Part shown: piece by piece, positions 34,979 to 48,178 of the stretch
How the letters are laid out: each line of letters starts with the position of its first letter
How positions within the stretch are numbered: the stretch's first letter is position 1
From: Thamnaconus septentrionalis
Lineage: Eukaryota; Chordata; Actinopteri; Tetraodontiformes; Monacanthidae
Length of the DNA: 64,000 nt
Assembly (NCBI GenBank): GCA_009823395.1
Contig: CM020510.1
Coordinates: 5,985,273 to 6,049,272 of the forward strand
Direction of reading: 5' to 3'
Made by a program: the position numbers and the translations under genes
The notes under the pieces: generated by a model
Databases searched by the model: none
The model's input: the letters and a program-made list of their open reading frames with translations, nothing else
Told to the model about the DNA's origin: nothing

Positions 34979-37700
34979 CACATTCCTTCACACATTTTTG
35001 CAGGACTGCAGCCCAGCTCCATCCAGTCTGTCTGCTGTGTTAGTAAAATAACACACAATAAAAAAAGACGATTATTAAATTATTTTTCCGTTTGTGTGTG
35101 TGTGTGTGTTTGGCTGCGGCTCATAAACCCGCGCATTTTCCAACACGTGTTGCGGCGTCCATGCATGAGCGTTGGCCTGCATGCATGCGTGCACCGTGGG
35201 GTGAGGAAGGAGCGGGAGTAAGGGGGAGGGAAGTTGGGGGAGAAACTAATTTGTCTGTGTATCCTGACCGTGTTCATACACGCTGCTGCCGCTGCTTTAA
35301 TGGGGAACACGTTTGGGCCGATATCACTTCCATATGCGGCCGAGAGGACGGGGCGGAGGGGCGGGGGAGCGACTGGAATACAAAACGCTCCTTATTCCAG
35401 CGGCTCACTCACACAAACGCTTACACCGGCCTTTTTCTGTTTGTTTTTTTCCATCCTCGCTAATTGTTCTCAATCATCGTAATTGTTGAGGAAAATGATG
35501 GTGGCAACCGGGGAGCTGCAGCAGCAATTTAATGAAATGAAAACACTCACTCACACTCACATGCACGCACACTGCTGGGATAAAAACTGATTTATGCCAT
35601 GATAAACAATTGCGCGTGTTTTTGCGACAGTGTGCAGAGAGACAGATGGTGGCAAACTGGGAGCTAACCTCAGCACAGCGGTCAGTTAGCGCGGCTACAC
35701 ACCATGAGGAACTTGGCGCCAGAGTCCATTACTGTATGTGCTAAATATGCCTTGAAGTGCTACACCCTCACATTTCCATCACAAGCTAAATGGTTCCACT
35801 GGGGAGGCTAAGAGGAGGTAGAGTGAGAGAAAAATACAAATAAAACCTGGCAGATCCGGCGTATCAGAACCGACAACGACGGCTGGGCGCGAGTTACACA
35901 AGTTGTTGCACATTTTGACCCTGCAGATGGATGTTGGGACTGGAAAAGTTTGTGAAAATTCCCAACATTTAGACTCATTAAAAGAGAACTGTGCTAAAGA
36001 GAGAATGACCGGGTTTTGGTCTTTCGAGTTGAGAAAAAAATAATAAGAATAAAAGATTAGCTGCGCGTAGATGCTGTAATGCAGATCCATAGATTGTATA
36101 TTAAAGTTGAAAAGCTGCTCTATGATTCAATAAAGTCTTTCCAAATGTTATTAGCAGTAGCGAGGCTATCAGTCAATTTCACCATTTCATCCTTGTCTCC
36201 TACCGAGCCGTTAAAAGGCAGTGAGCTGCAGTTGCTTTTCTTTTTTGGTCAGAACTAAAAGCTTATGGGCTATAAATGCATGAAACTATATTAAAAAAAA
36301 AATGAAAAAACACAAATTTATTGGAGGTGGATGTACGAGGTTTCAGGGTTGGGAAAAAAATCTGGGTGACCCAGCTGCCATGCATGGCTTCTGCAGTCAT
36401 ACAGCATGTCTTTGTTTTAAGCCCCTAATCCAAAATTGATTAGCTTCAAGAAAACTAAAACTCAACGGAGCGCAAACAGACTCCGCGAGCAGACGTTGTT
36501 GGATGGGAATAAAAAAAAAAATGTATTGGCCACAAGTCAAAATATGGCTGTAATAGCTTCAAATCTCAACGAGTGTGTGGTGGTGGCTTCACTGTAAATG
36601 TCCGTATTTTCCTTTTTTTCGGCCCAAATTATTATTCAGATTTTCTCATGAGTTGGGAGTCTTCTGGGTTGGCAGCCACTGGGTCATGGGTTCCAGCCCC
36701 CCGGCAAGTTTGCAAGTTTTATTACAGGCTACATAGCAACGTGATTACATTGCTGCCTTTGAGTCATGAATGAAATAGGAGCTTTTCTTTCTTTCTTTTT
36801 TTCAAATTCAGTGGAACCCAGCTCATTTGCCACATCCGATCAATCTGCTATCTCTGCGATCCACCAAGTCGTAAAGACGGAGACAGGCCCTGTTTGGACG
36901 TAAAAGCCGCTCTAAAGTTTTAGAGGGTTCCTATTGGCTCGGGCTTGGAACATTTCCATTTCAGCATAAATCAAGCTGGTATTTTTCTGTGAAATCCTGC
37001 TGAAAAACCCACCAAAAAAAGAAGACAAAAATGCAGAAATGCAATCTTTGCGGGACTTTTAAACCCCAAGGAAAGTCTTTTGCCGTAGCGGTTCACATTC
37101 TGGACCGACTCTGGAGCCTCGTCAAGGGTCACTCGGCACTCCGGCGATCCCTCAACTTGACACTCTGGCACATAATGGATGGATCTTATCTGCTGACGAG
37201 TCATTCCTCACCCAAAGAGGAATGCCAGAGTCCAGGGCGCAGAGGGTGACGTAAGGATTCGAGAAAAGGAGGAAGAAGAAAAGAGAAGCGAAAGAGAGAA
37301 GAACGAGGGACAGAGAAGTCGAAATGGAATTTGAAACAAAGACTTTCTGCTTCTCGCTGCCGTCTGACGGAACGCAGACAATCAACCAGATCTGCACAGT
37401 GAGCCAGCTCACTTCCCCTGGACGAGGAGGAGGAGGAGGAGGAGGGGGAGGAGGTAGGGAAACGTCGGGGAGGGAGGAAGGAGAGAAAAGTTGGAGGAGG
37501 AAAGAAGCCAAAGGGGTCATGTGGGAGTAAAAGTATGTGGGTTCAACATTAGAAAGGAGCCTCGGAATAAAACATGAAGTAAATCAAACGAGGGGCCGGC
37601 CAGAGCGCCGAGGGATGAAGGTTAGCAGGATATCACGCAGCGAGTGGATGGAGAGATGAGGGAGGGGGTGGGGGAGGAAGATGGGGGAGGGAGGGGTGAG
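31210..37700. other. Intergenic, no gene found
   Basis: CA arrays at 34761-34828 and 34919-34977 and some AT-rich stretches. The frames seen here lack splice-site support and protein-like composition. Confidence 0.5.
34761..34977 (+). repeat. Two CA microsatellites in the same orientation
   Basis: Arrays at 34761-34828 (interrupted near its 5' end) and 34919-34977, separated by 90 bases of unique sequence. Confidence 0.95.
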
Positions 37701-37735
37701 ACGGAAAAGGAAGGGGAGTGGGGAGAGGGGGGGGT
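37410..37735 (+). repeat. Purine-rich G tracts
   Basis: GGA/GGAG repeats (about 37420-37455) and repeated G3-G8 runs up to 37735 give several G-quadruplex-compatible sequences on the plus strand. Confidence 0.8.
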
Positions 37736-37757
37736 GTCATTAAAGAGCTCTAATGAC
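37736..37757. promoter_or_regulatory. Inverted TCATTA/TAATGA pair
   Basis: GTCATTA and TAATGAC face each other around AAGAGCTC. Two ATTA cores in inverted orientation are what a homeodomain dimer could bind. This is speculative, with no gene assigned. Confidence 0.2.
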
Positions 37758-37828
37758 CTGCTGATTGACGAGGGGCCCAAACCCCGACCCCAAATTACCA
37801 CAGAGCCTGAGAACCGGCCCTGTGTCCT

Positions 37829-37832
<4 letters not shown>

Positions 37833-37910
<78 letters not shown>

Positions 37911-37975
37911 GGGCCAGAGTGTGTGGAGATGAAGCAGAAATGACATATTTCCCTCCCACTGTCAGGAACTTTAGC

Positions 37976-38031
<56 letters not shown>
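37833..38031. repeat. GT array and CA array in inverted arrangement
   Basis: GT from 37833 to 37908 (38 units) and CA from 37979 to 38031 (26 units), 70 bases apart. A single strand can fold into a stem of about 50 pairs. Confidence 0.95.
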
Positions 38032-38032
<1 letters not shown>

Positions 38033-38533
38033 CCACCGTGACGTGGTGGACACAAACTTTTTCACGGTTATGTCTGCGTTATGTCTGCGCATCGCACGAT
38101 TGTTTCCAACACGCAACACTGCGCGTGCCACCGGCTGGCTCCCTGCTGAAATTGTTTTCCTGTTTCTTGAAGGTGACAAGAAAATCAGAGGGCATCAGAT
38201 TTGATTTATCTGTGACAAGATCGTCCTCGTCCCCTATTCAAACAGAGGCGCTGGCTGTCTGCAGACGGGAAGGTCACCGGTCGGATCGCATTCTCACCGC
38301 CGACCGAGAAGTCAAAACACACAGAGGAGGAAGGCCTGCCACCGCTGTGAGTGGACGCAGCCTCACAGCGGAGAGACACCTGCACAGGTCGGTCGGACAA
38401 ATGTTGTTTTCTTTAGTCCACAACAGCAGCAAACTATACATCCGTAGAATGAAGCACAACTGCACAATTGACTACACAACCAAGAGCTGGATCGAAACAA
38501 AAAATGTGTCAGCTTCCAGCAGTTTGGTCTGAA

Positions 38534-38653
38534 GGTCCTGGTACTGGTCCTGATCCTAGTCTTGATCTTGGTCCTGGTCCTGGTCCTGACTCTGGTCCTA
38601 GTCCTAGTTCTAGTCCTGTTCTTGGTACTGGTCCTGGTCTCAGTCCTGGTCCT
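38534..38653 (+). repeat. Degenerate GGTCCT hexamer minisatellite
   Basis: About 20 imperfect units of GGTCCT or GATCCT/GTTCTA variants. It encodes an artefactual Gly-Pro-rich frame. Confidence 0.9.
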
Positions 38654-39628
38654 CTGTTGTTGTGCAACTGAGCTGATTGTCCAAACGAACAGAACCTCCA
38701 GTGTGATTTCATCTTGTGAACGCCTCCCTGCTGCTCGCTAATAATTACGAGTCCAGCAGACGTGTTTGCGTTCGTTGCATTCGCGCCACTGATGAGCAGC
38801 ACGTGGCGAAGGCACTCGCGTGTCAGCAGCCGCCGCCGCCGCTTGGCCTCAGTGAGGGCAGCAGACTTTTGTATTTTCTGCGCATTTACATCTTGTTCAC
38901 ACACACGACACAGGCATTAAGGCACAGAAGCAGCGAAGCACTGCAGCCAAATCAAGACCAGATGAGGCAGCCGTGAGATAATGCAGAGCCATGTGCACGC
39001 ACGCACATGCTCGCTCTCTCCCTTTCTCTCTTTCTCTCTCTCTCTCTCACACACACACACGCGCACACACTTCTGGAGGCTGTCTGTCCAGGCTTTTTGT
39101 CTAAAGCAATATTCCTATCGGCAGCTTTTCTTTTTCTCTTTTCATTTTCTGCAATCCTGGATTGAGTCTCTTGTGTTCACACATGCACACACACATACAC
39201 ACAGTCTCCAGCGGGCAGACACAGCAGGCAGCAGCGCCGCTCCTTCGTCAGAGGCCTGTAAAACAGCACAACAGATCGGTGCAGGCCCGCTCTCATAAAA
39301 CCCTGCGTTCTGCCTTCATCAGCCCTTGTCCTGCCGTTTAACGAGCAAACAAACAACAGTCGCTCTCGATGACAGACGCTGTCACTCACACTCCGCAATA
39401 AACGTCAGGCCACGGTTCAGGCGACCGCATCGCCGCATCGCTTACCAAAGGTGCGCACCAAGGTCAGCATTCATGCAGAGCAGGCCGTATTTGTTCCAAA
39501 TTTGGTACTTTAGAAACAAAAAAATTGTTTTTGTTCCAGATAAATTTGGGGTTCGATGTCCCTTGAAAAGGTGAAAGTTTGAAACTGAGAAAGTGAAAAG
39601 AGAGAGGGAGGTGCTGCAGGGCAAAAAG

Positions 39629-39631
<3 letters not shown>

Positions 39632-39672
<41 letters not shown>
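39632..39672 (+). repeat. GT microsatellite
   Basis: A pure GT array of 20 units. Confidence 0.95.
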
Positions 39673-39674
<2 letters not shown>

Positions 39675-40078
39675 CTGATATTGGAGCCAGTGTGTATTAT
39701 GACCTCATTGCCTGCCTGATTTCACAGTTTTGCACAAGCTTACAATGAGGTTTAACATAGGAGGCAGGCCGAGTAGGCACAACACACACACACACACACA
39801 CACACCATATTCAACATGTCTTTCAACCGTTTCAGAAACGTTTTTCCCCCCCCTTCGGCTCGGACAAAACCACAGGCTAATTTAGGATGAAATTCTCTAG
39901 CTGTGCGCACACACACACACACACACACACATTCATGTGCAATCTCACTGACAGACACACAGATACATGTGCACTTCCATGGCAAAAGAGAAAAAAAAAT
40001 GTTAATGCGTGCACATTCTTGCTGCGGAAAGTCGCGGGCATAACAGCGCACAGATAGCATCTTAAAACAACCATTAGC

Positions 40079-40110
<32 letters not shown>

Positions 40111-40799
40111 CAGTGCAGGATAGGTTTGAAGAAGCAATGACAACACAAGCCAGGCAGTGAAACAACATGCAAGGATTGAGAGGAATGTGTTTGCACTGCC
40201 CAGCTCTTGTCCTGCGTTCATTCCCGCAATTCATTCATTCATTCATTCACCTAAAGAACCATTGGGTCGCAATTCAGTCACTATGGTCTCCAGAACAAGC
40301 TGTACCTTCTGCAGAGACTTATTACCACTGCCACCTACCCCACTCCTGCCTTACCTGCCACCCCACACCCCCCAGGCCACATGCCGTCACTCCTTGTTCC
40401 ACCCCACAGGAAGTAAAAGTGGTTTTCAAACCCGGCACAGATGTAGATTGAGGCCTTTTTGTTTCCTTTTTGTTTCTTTCCAGTTAACACTCAAAAATAC
40501 ACATCGAAAGTGACGTGAAAAACAAGAGCAACCACTGGATCTATGGAAACGTTTCACAAAAACCCCAAATTTTCGTGCGGCTTAGATTTTCTCTCTGGAC
40601 GACGACCAGCGGTTTTTTTTTTTTGTTGTTTTTTACGACCCAAACCGTTACTCTTTGAACCCGGGTTCCAGTGTGGATAAATCTGCATTTTGCAGTTTGC
40701 ACAACACCAACAAAGCAAGTTGTGGCACTTCGACTCGAAACATGCGCCTAAAGTAGCTGCTGAATAACAATATCAACAACAAGATGACCAAGAGCGAGC

Positions 40800-40880
40800 T
40801 AATTGAAAGGCAGACATGTAGGTTTGAACCGACGACCAAGTTGAGTTCTGCTTCAGTGCCACAGCGCCACAGCAGGACTG
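40800..40880 (-). mobile_element. tRNA-derived SINE remnant
   Basis: On the minus strand an A-box-like TGGCGCTGTGG (plus 40859-40869) is followed about 30 bases later by a B-box-like GGTTCAAACC (plus 40821-40830). This is the internal polymerase III promoter layout of tRNA-derived SINEs. Outer limits are not visible. Confidence 0.5.
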
Positions 40881-42649
40881 GCATGTATACTGCAACAGTT
40901 TCAGGACGCCTTTTTCCCTCATTGGATAACTAGGAAGTTTTGTTTTAATGGGCCCCTTTCAAAATGATTTTGCTGCTATATGTCCTGTAATTTTTTTGGA
41001 ACAATCTACAGCAGCATATCTCAGTCTGGTCCAGGCTCAGATCCAGATCTGGATCCACAATGTGCATGTCGACAGCTTTCTCAAAATGTTTTATTGCTGT
41101 CAAGAAATAGTTTGTTTTGTAAAATGTGATCCATTTTGTACTGCCACTGATTAAGATCTGACTGCTGATAGACAGCTGACGTGACGCAACATTGAAAAAT
41201 AATGCTTGACAAATAACCTTTCAGGTCAGTTCCTCTGTTTGCTTGACCGCACCTGTGGTGCCACCAGTTCGCTGACGACAGACAGCAACATTTTTTTTTT
41301 TACTCATAGCCGTATTTTAACAGTGTCAGGGCGGCTTGTAACTCTTGGTTCAGTCAGTTTATGGCACCAGGTCTACCTTTGTTGCGCAATTCTGCTTGTT
41401 TAAGATATGAATATGATATTGCATGCAAACAACTATACATGCAGAGAGTGAAAAATCCCAGAGGCTCATTATGGAACAAATAACCCATCCCATGTATGAG
41501 GGACGGCTGAGCCAGCTGGACCGTTTCCCAGCCAGCCTGTGGATTTATGGCAGCGTCCTGAGGTGAGACTCCGAGGAGAGGTCCTCCCATCACTCCGGGG
41601 TGGAAACACCGCTGACGCTGCCACGTCAGATTGTCAAGAGAAAAATGCCACAAAAGAAAGAAAGAAAGAAACAATCGAGACCAAATAGGGAGAAAAAAAA
41701 GAGTCTCAGAGTTATTTGCATTTTTTGGCCGAGGATCAGCTGCTCGTACGGCGCGTTTTTCTCCGCAGGGGTCAGCAGGAGGTGGGAGGCCTCCTTCCCT
41801 CTCCGCTAATCACACTTAATGATTCCAACGGGCATACCTTTGAAATCAAATCCACTTACAGCCACGCACACGTGCACACGCACACTGGACACTCTCACAC
41901 AGACTTGGCACTCCGCTCGGCCCGACTCCTACACAAGCCTTCGTCTGGGAACGGCTGATCGCCGTGGGCCTCCTTCACCCGGGGTGAGACGCAAACATCT
42001 GGATTATTATTTCTGATTCTTTTTTCTTTACAGTCGCCATACAGTCCAGGGTCACATGTGAGTTATAAATGGAGAAGAAAAGTTAAAAAGCCCAAACAGC
42101 AAATCAAACACGCTTATATATTCTCATCAACTTTTCCCTGCTCATTTTGTGATGCTACTATAATGCTATAGCAACAAGAAACATCTTGAGATGGAGATGG
42201 AATTTTATCTTAATCTTTTGGAATGATTTTCCACATCTGTCAGATGAAGAGCCAATAGAAAGCTTTTTGGAAAGGTGTGGCTGACCCGCAATTGGGTGAA
42301 TCTTCGGCATGTCAAGTTCAAAGCAGGCCAGTCAAGGTTTTGAAATGTTGCCGATGCAAAATAGTGTATCTGGATGTTTCCCATCTGTCAGCACCACCCT
42401 GATTGGTTCACAGCTGCCTCGGCGAACTGCTACCGATGACCTCGCACACCAACCAAAGTTGATTTTAAAGCCATTTAAAGAGCAAAAGCACACATTCACA
42501 TGCTTCTCTATGTGTTTGTGAGGGGGTTTGTGCATGTGTGCGTTCATTAAGTAGACTGAGTGCAACCCTGCAGCTACATCAGGCTCCTATGGCGGCATTT
42601 CCTGAGACCTTTAAGCTGTTTGAGATATCCTTTTTCACCCCAACCCCCT

Positions 42650-42651
<2 letters not shown>

Positions 42652-42692
<41 letters not shown>
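42652..42692 (+). repeat. CA microsatellite
   Basis: A pure CA array of 20 units. Confidence 0.95.
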
Positions 42693-42695
<3 letters not shown>

Positions 42696-43701
42696 GGGAC
42701 ATGGGGTTAAAGGCCATCAAAGCCATTTGCTGTGGGATGACTGTAGCTTTAGTTTCCCTTTTTCCAGAAACTGCTGTGTAATTATGTGCAGTTTACCGCT
42801 GTTATTTTCTTTCTTTTTTTCTTTCTTTCTGTACACAAACACTGCGGCACAATCTCAGAACAAAGTGCGAGCCAGGGCGCTGTTAAAAAGACATAAAAAA
42901 CTAGTCCAATCAAAGCGCAGATGAGATTTTCTGCCACTTGATTATGAGTGAGTATGTTTCTCCACTTGGCAGTATAAACACGACTGTGCATTTTAAAAGG
43001 GCATTTTATTATTTGCGTGCACACACACACACTCGTGCCAGCCAGGCGATACTTAAGTTATTCTAATAAACATCAGCATTAAACGGAAACTACACTGCAA
43101 TATAACCACATGACAAAGCACAAAACACAAAAACTGAGTCCACGTGTGGACTTAGAAATAAAGAACCTATTTGTCCACAACACAACACAACTCAACACAA
43201 TGCACTCTGGTTTTCATTAGTAAGTGTAACTCTGCTTCTGGGTGGCTTTTGGCACAGAGGACTAACACCTCCTCACTGGCATCGACCGTGTGTTTTTTCT
43301 GCCCCACTTCATTATGGAGGTTTATTGTTGCAAATACGAGGTGATGGGGGGAAAAGGGGCCGTTTTCTTTACAAGAGGGTGCGGGAAACGCCAAGAAAGC
43401 CATAAAATGGTTTGGCGGCAGTGTTGGCGTTGAGAGGAATGCGCCCACTTTAGCTTTGGAGCAAAAAAAAAAAACCTATTAATAGGATTAATTTTAAAAA
43501 ATCCTTTTAAAAAACGTAAAGAATTCTGCCTGTTGCCAAGCAGAGAAGGGATTTGTTGTTCCCAGATAGAAAGGATTTCTCTTCATTTTTATGCTGCTGT
43601 GAGGTTTTCATACTTTCTCAGTCAGGAGAGGAAACCAAACCAAAACCGAAACATCAACAGAGATGCACCAGATGTGCCTGAAGTGAGTCTTTATTTTTTT
43701 G

Positions 43702-43703
<2 letters not shown>

Positions 43704-43750
<47 letters not shown>
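43704..43750 (+). repeat. CA microsatellite
   Basis: A pure CA array of 23 units. Confidence 0.95.
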
Positions 43751-43752
<2 letters not shown>

Positions 43753-44506
43753 ATTTGATCTCGTCTGATGTGGAGAGCTGCAGGCCCTGCGCTGAGGTGC
43801 AGCCATTGAGGAGCTTTTATGCAAAGTGCACCGTGGTTTGTGGTGACGGTGGCGGGCGGAGCGACAAACGTAGCAGCCCGCAACTACCGACCACACCCCA
43901 CCAGTGCGCCGCCTGTGTGTGTGTGTGGGTAGGTGGGAGTGTGTCAAAAGCCAAAACAAAGAACCTGCAGACTGGGATGGAAAGACCTGAGAGAGCGCAG
44001 GGGGAAAATAATCGCAGATCTTTTTCTAAAGATGACATGAAAAAGTATTCCAGTGAATTTGCTCCCATAGCGTGTCTGCTGTCCCTCTTTTCTTGTTCCC
44101 AGCTGCTTTTTATTGGTGAAATTAGTCGTCCCCAAGCCACTGACAGCGTCATAAAAGCCTTTGCCAGCTTCTCTCACATATATTAGACCTCAGAGGGAAC
44201 ACAGTGTAGAGGAGGCAGAGAAAGCTCGGCCTCGGGGAGGAGGAGGAAAAAAGCGAAAAGAGATCGTAGACGGGAGCGCAAGAAAAGAAGGGATTGGAGT
44301 TGGATGGTGGTGGGAATATGAGAGGTGCAAAATGTGAAATGTAGCCCCAAACAAGGGGGGGAGCTGTGGTGAAAACCTCAGAACAGGCGGATAAAGTCTG
44401 GCGATGAAAGAAAAGAAAGAAAGAAAGAAAGACAGAAGTGAGTTATGTTGTGAGACAAGAAAACAGCACAGGAATGACTTTTACATCTGCCGCCAAAAGT
44501 CCCTCT

Positions 44507-44508
<2 letters not shown>

Positions 44509-44556
<48 letters not shown>
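44509..44556 (+). repeat. CA microsatellite
   Basis: A pure CA array of 24 units. Confidence 0.95.
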
Positions 44557-44559
<3 letters not shown>

Positions 44560-45020
44560 GCCTTCATCCTCCAGAGGATTTTTTTTTTAACTGAAAACTT
44601 TACATCCTGAAAAGCAACATTTTTTCTCTCCTTGGAAGGAAAAGGAGGCCCGTGGAAAAACATAAATTCATGGGGGCCGATGACAGCAGCCAGGAAAACA
44701 AATTGATGGCTTGCCACGAGTGACCTCATCGGGGTCAAGGTTCACACACCCAGAGACAAAAAAAAAACAAAAGTAGGAAAAAAAAACATATAGGGGAGAA
44801 GGCGGAGTAAATCCTGAACAAGTCACAGCTTCTTCAGGCTCATGATCGGAGGTTTGGTTTGTTCTCTGACTAAAATATGGATAGAAAGTCATTTTCCCCA
44901 ACGTTTTTCCATGAGCTGCATTTTTTGATGTGTAAAAACAAGAAAAGACCTTATGGGAATATTAATCTTTCATAGGAGGGAAGAATTTATTTGAGAAAAG
45001 AAAGGAGGATCTTGGCAAGA

Positions 45021-45022
45021 CA

Positions 45023-45087
<65 letters not shown>
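45021..45087 (+). repeat. CA microsatellite
   Basis: A CA array of about 33 units with one TA interruption. Confidence 0.95.
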
Positions 45088-45089
<2 letters not shown>

Positions 45090-45537
45090 CTTTATCTTCA
45101 TAACTGGTCGCCACAACTTTCCCTCATGGCCTCCTCATATTCTGGGACGTGAGAAAGTTTTTTTTGTTTTGTTTTTTCCTTAAAGAAGGACAAATGCGGC
45201 TACCTAAAATGGAAAAAGTATGTAACCATGACAGGTTGGAGGATGAAATGTGTAGAACTTTTGGCTCACTGGACCAGAGCATCATTTTATAAATCTTTGG
45301 CTGAACGACTGAACATGTTTTTTTTCCCTTCAGTCTAATTCAGGTCGGGTCTTGGGGTCTTGAAGATGAGCTCATGTATCCTCGTCACTGCACCTCATCT
45401 GCTGAGTGGTGGAAGCAGATGTTTTGCTGTGTGAAAGACGATTTGATCTCGCGGTGAAAAAAAAAAGAAAACAAAAGTTGGTCCGTGTCGCATGCCACTT
45501 TTTCCAGCTCTGCTTTTCAGAAGGCGTCCAAGTCCAT

Positions 45538-45680
45538 TTGTGACATCACAAAGGGCACCTCCACCAGGTCAGCTGCAGCACCCCCAATCAAACGTGTGGA
45601 AGTGGCAACAAAGCTACAGTTCAGATAAAAATGCTTGTTTTATCTGCAGTCTGCAAACAGAGGACTAAATATTGGCCCTT
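45538..45680 (+). mobile_element. Dispersed repeat family B, copy 1 (partial)
   Basis: It shares the TGACATCACAAAGGGCAC block (45541-45558) and the CTGCAAACAGAGGACTAAAT block (about 45650-45669) with copies at 53.5-53.97 kb and 58.98-59.25 kb. Confidence 0.6.
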
Positions 45681-46676
45681 CTCTGTACATCAGCAGAGTT
45701 TCACCTTCTGCCCCCTGTATTTGCGCCTTGGAACCAGTTTGTAAAAAACTCAGGATGCTGAATCTGGTGCTGCACTCAGGCAGGCGGGGAGCATGAGTGC
45801 AATTGTGGCCTGCGGTTTGGCGGCTGAGCGGCCAGTCGGAAACGCTGCTCATCCCACCGCTGTGTCCGCGAGGCCCAATTGTCATCCGGCTGTCCGTGTG
45901 TGTGTGTGTGTGTGTGTGTGTCCTACTGTGGTTGGGACACAAAAGAGAACCAGTGTGTGTTTATTTCCTTCCCGCAAACACACACACAGAGACCACATGT
46001 CCGATGACATATATGACTGCAAACCCAACGCTGGGAATCAAAAACCAAATGCCCGCAGATAATCTGAGCACAGGTGTTAAACACTCAACACAAGAACAAG
46101 AACACAAACACAGGACGCTCAAACTTTGATCCCTACCACTCTACCTCATCCTCCATCCAACAAATAACAGACTCCAGGTGAGGCAGTCTGGAGAAAGCCT
46201 TGCGGACATGCTTGTGATGAGGTCTTTGCAGGATGAATTCAGATTATTTTTAGGCCTCATTGTGCTTTGTTGCTTTGTTTCCAGGTTATTCTGGTCCAGC
46301 AGCCTGTGAATGAGCGGCAAGAAAACAGGAATACCAGTGTTGAATTGCAACGGCATACCCAGACAATGTATGTGTGTGTCTATGAGCTCAGTTTGATGTC
46401 TGTCACGCGTTTCAAAGCAAACACCCCTTTCCTTGTCTCTCCGAGTGTATATTTAAGTTTAACGGTTAAATGAGGACTGTACACACTGTACACACACGCA
46501 CACTCACTCACACACTTTTACACACACACACGTGCACACACACACGGAGGTATTCTCTTGCACTTCAACACTCACCCTGATGGAAAAAGCTTGATTTGAA
46601 AAGCTTCTTTAAATATTTGGATTAGTTCCTCCTGTGTCTGATGTGTGCGACTCTGCAGCGCTTCTCCTTGTCCACT

Positions 46677-46709
<33 letters not shown>

Positions 46710-47547
46710 TTCTGTCTGAGAATTTGTTGCATTCGCCATCTGCATCCAAACTGGACAGCACATCCTGACATTACCCAGCAAAGCTCTGAGGTTCTGGCTG
46801 AACTGGACCGGTCAGCACACTGGGACTGGTCCTCGCTGCTCAGCCTCTGTCTTACCCACTTTGGTCTCAGATCTCTGTGGCCATCTGACCATAAAAAACA
46901 TTCAGTAAACAAAGTATTTGGCCTCATTTTACGACCTCGTCCTCACGAGGGCCAAGTTAGCCAACTTGGAGCCAAATCTACACAATCTTTTTTTCTATCT
47001 TTTTTTAGGCTTCGCAACAGGACAAAACCAGGAAGTCGGTGAGGTCAAGGGCCGTGTGATGTCCACAGTCGAGTGTCATCCTGGTGGCCGAAAACGTCCA
47101 CCTGACTGTTGGGAAAGTGGTGTGGGTCTAACACCAAACTCATCTCCTGCGGGTGATTATGAAGTAGTTGATGTTGCTTCCTGGCTCAGACCTCTCCCAA
47201 GAAAGCGCTTCCTCTCAGAGATCGGCTGAAAAAAAAGGCTGCTTCTAAATATAAGAGGCCACAGATCTTTGGTGGAAGAGGCGGCGCAGCCCTGCGGTCG
47301 CAGCCACGGCTCAGTTAGAGGCCGAGTGGCGAACAAAGTATGGAGGCGGTTTATTTTACTTGTTTATTAGATTAGAGCTGGTGGACGATCCACCGTGAGG
47401 TTTCTCTTTTTCTGCACAGGGCAAAGAGCTTCTATTTTAGTATTTTTGGGTTGACTCAATTTCAGCGGACGGGGCAGATCTGTTAAGAATAGAAAGAAAC
47501 GTCTGGGCGGTCAAGTGTGTGTTCTGAGAGCGGCCGCATCGGTGTGT

Positions 47548-47578
<31 letters not shown>

Positions 47579-48137
47579 GCTCCAGTTTTGCGTCGGACCG
47601 TCTTCCAGCAGCAGGGCCGTGTGTGTGTTTACTCATCCTCCCCAAGACGTGAGATCTATTTAAGGGAGTGGAGGAACACAGCGGGGGAAGAGACAGGTGC
47701 CAAGGAGCTCTATGAATAACAAACCCAGGGATGTTGGTTCACGGCGGTGGTGCACGGCGGCTCCCGCCATGAAAAAAAAAAGGCCAATCACTCTCCTTCC
47801 AGTTTGTATCGTGTAAAGACAGAATAAATCACTCCTCCCTCCCTCCTCCCTGCAACTTTTAAGAAGTAGAACAGATACAAACTGGCCCTCCTCCTCTGTT
47901 GCTGCTGCTGCTGCTCTGCTGTAAATCTCCCGTCGCTCTCCTTCTTCAAACCCACAGCTGCATGTCGGACGTTGACCTCTCCGGTCTTGTCATTGTAGCG
48001 GCTGGCCGAGTCGTTTTCACGGCCACATCTACACATTATGTTCAGCGTGTTGGAACCAGCATGCAGTCTGTTCGGAAGAAGACCAACATGCAACTTATAA
48101 ATGTAGTCATTCAAGTTTCAAGGACCTGTGTTCTACA

Positions 48138-48178
48138 TGGATTTTGCAGATAAATCTGCAAAATCCAGATTTATCTGG
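48138..48178. repeat. Perfect 14-bp inverted repeat plus overlapping near-palindrome
   Basis: TGGATTTTGCAGAT (48138-48151), AA, then its exact complement (48154-48167). The near-palindrome CCAGATTTATCTGG follows at 48165-48178. Confidence 0.95.

Noticed and set aside
36655..36725. Possible tRNA-like SINE (GGGTTCCAGCCCC)
   Set aside because: The B-box match is poor and no A-box is present at the right distance.
43533..44186. 217-codon plus-strand ORF
   Set aside because: Contains a Thr-His run from a CA array and low-complexity flanks; no motif, no splice context.
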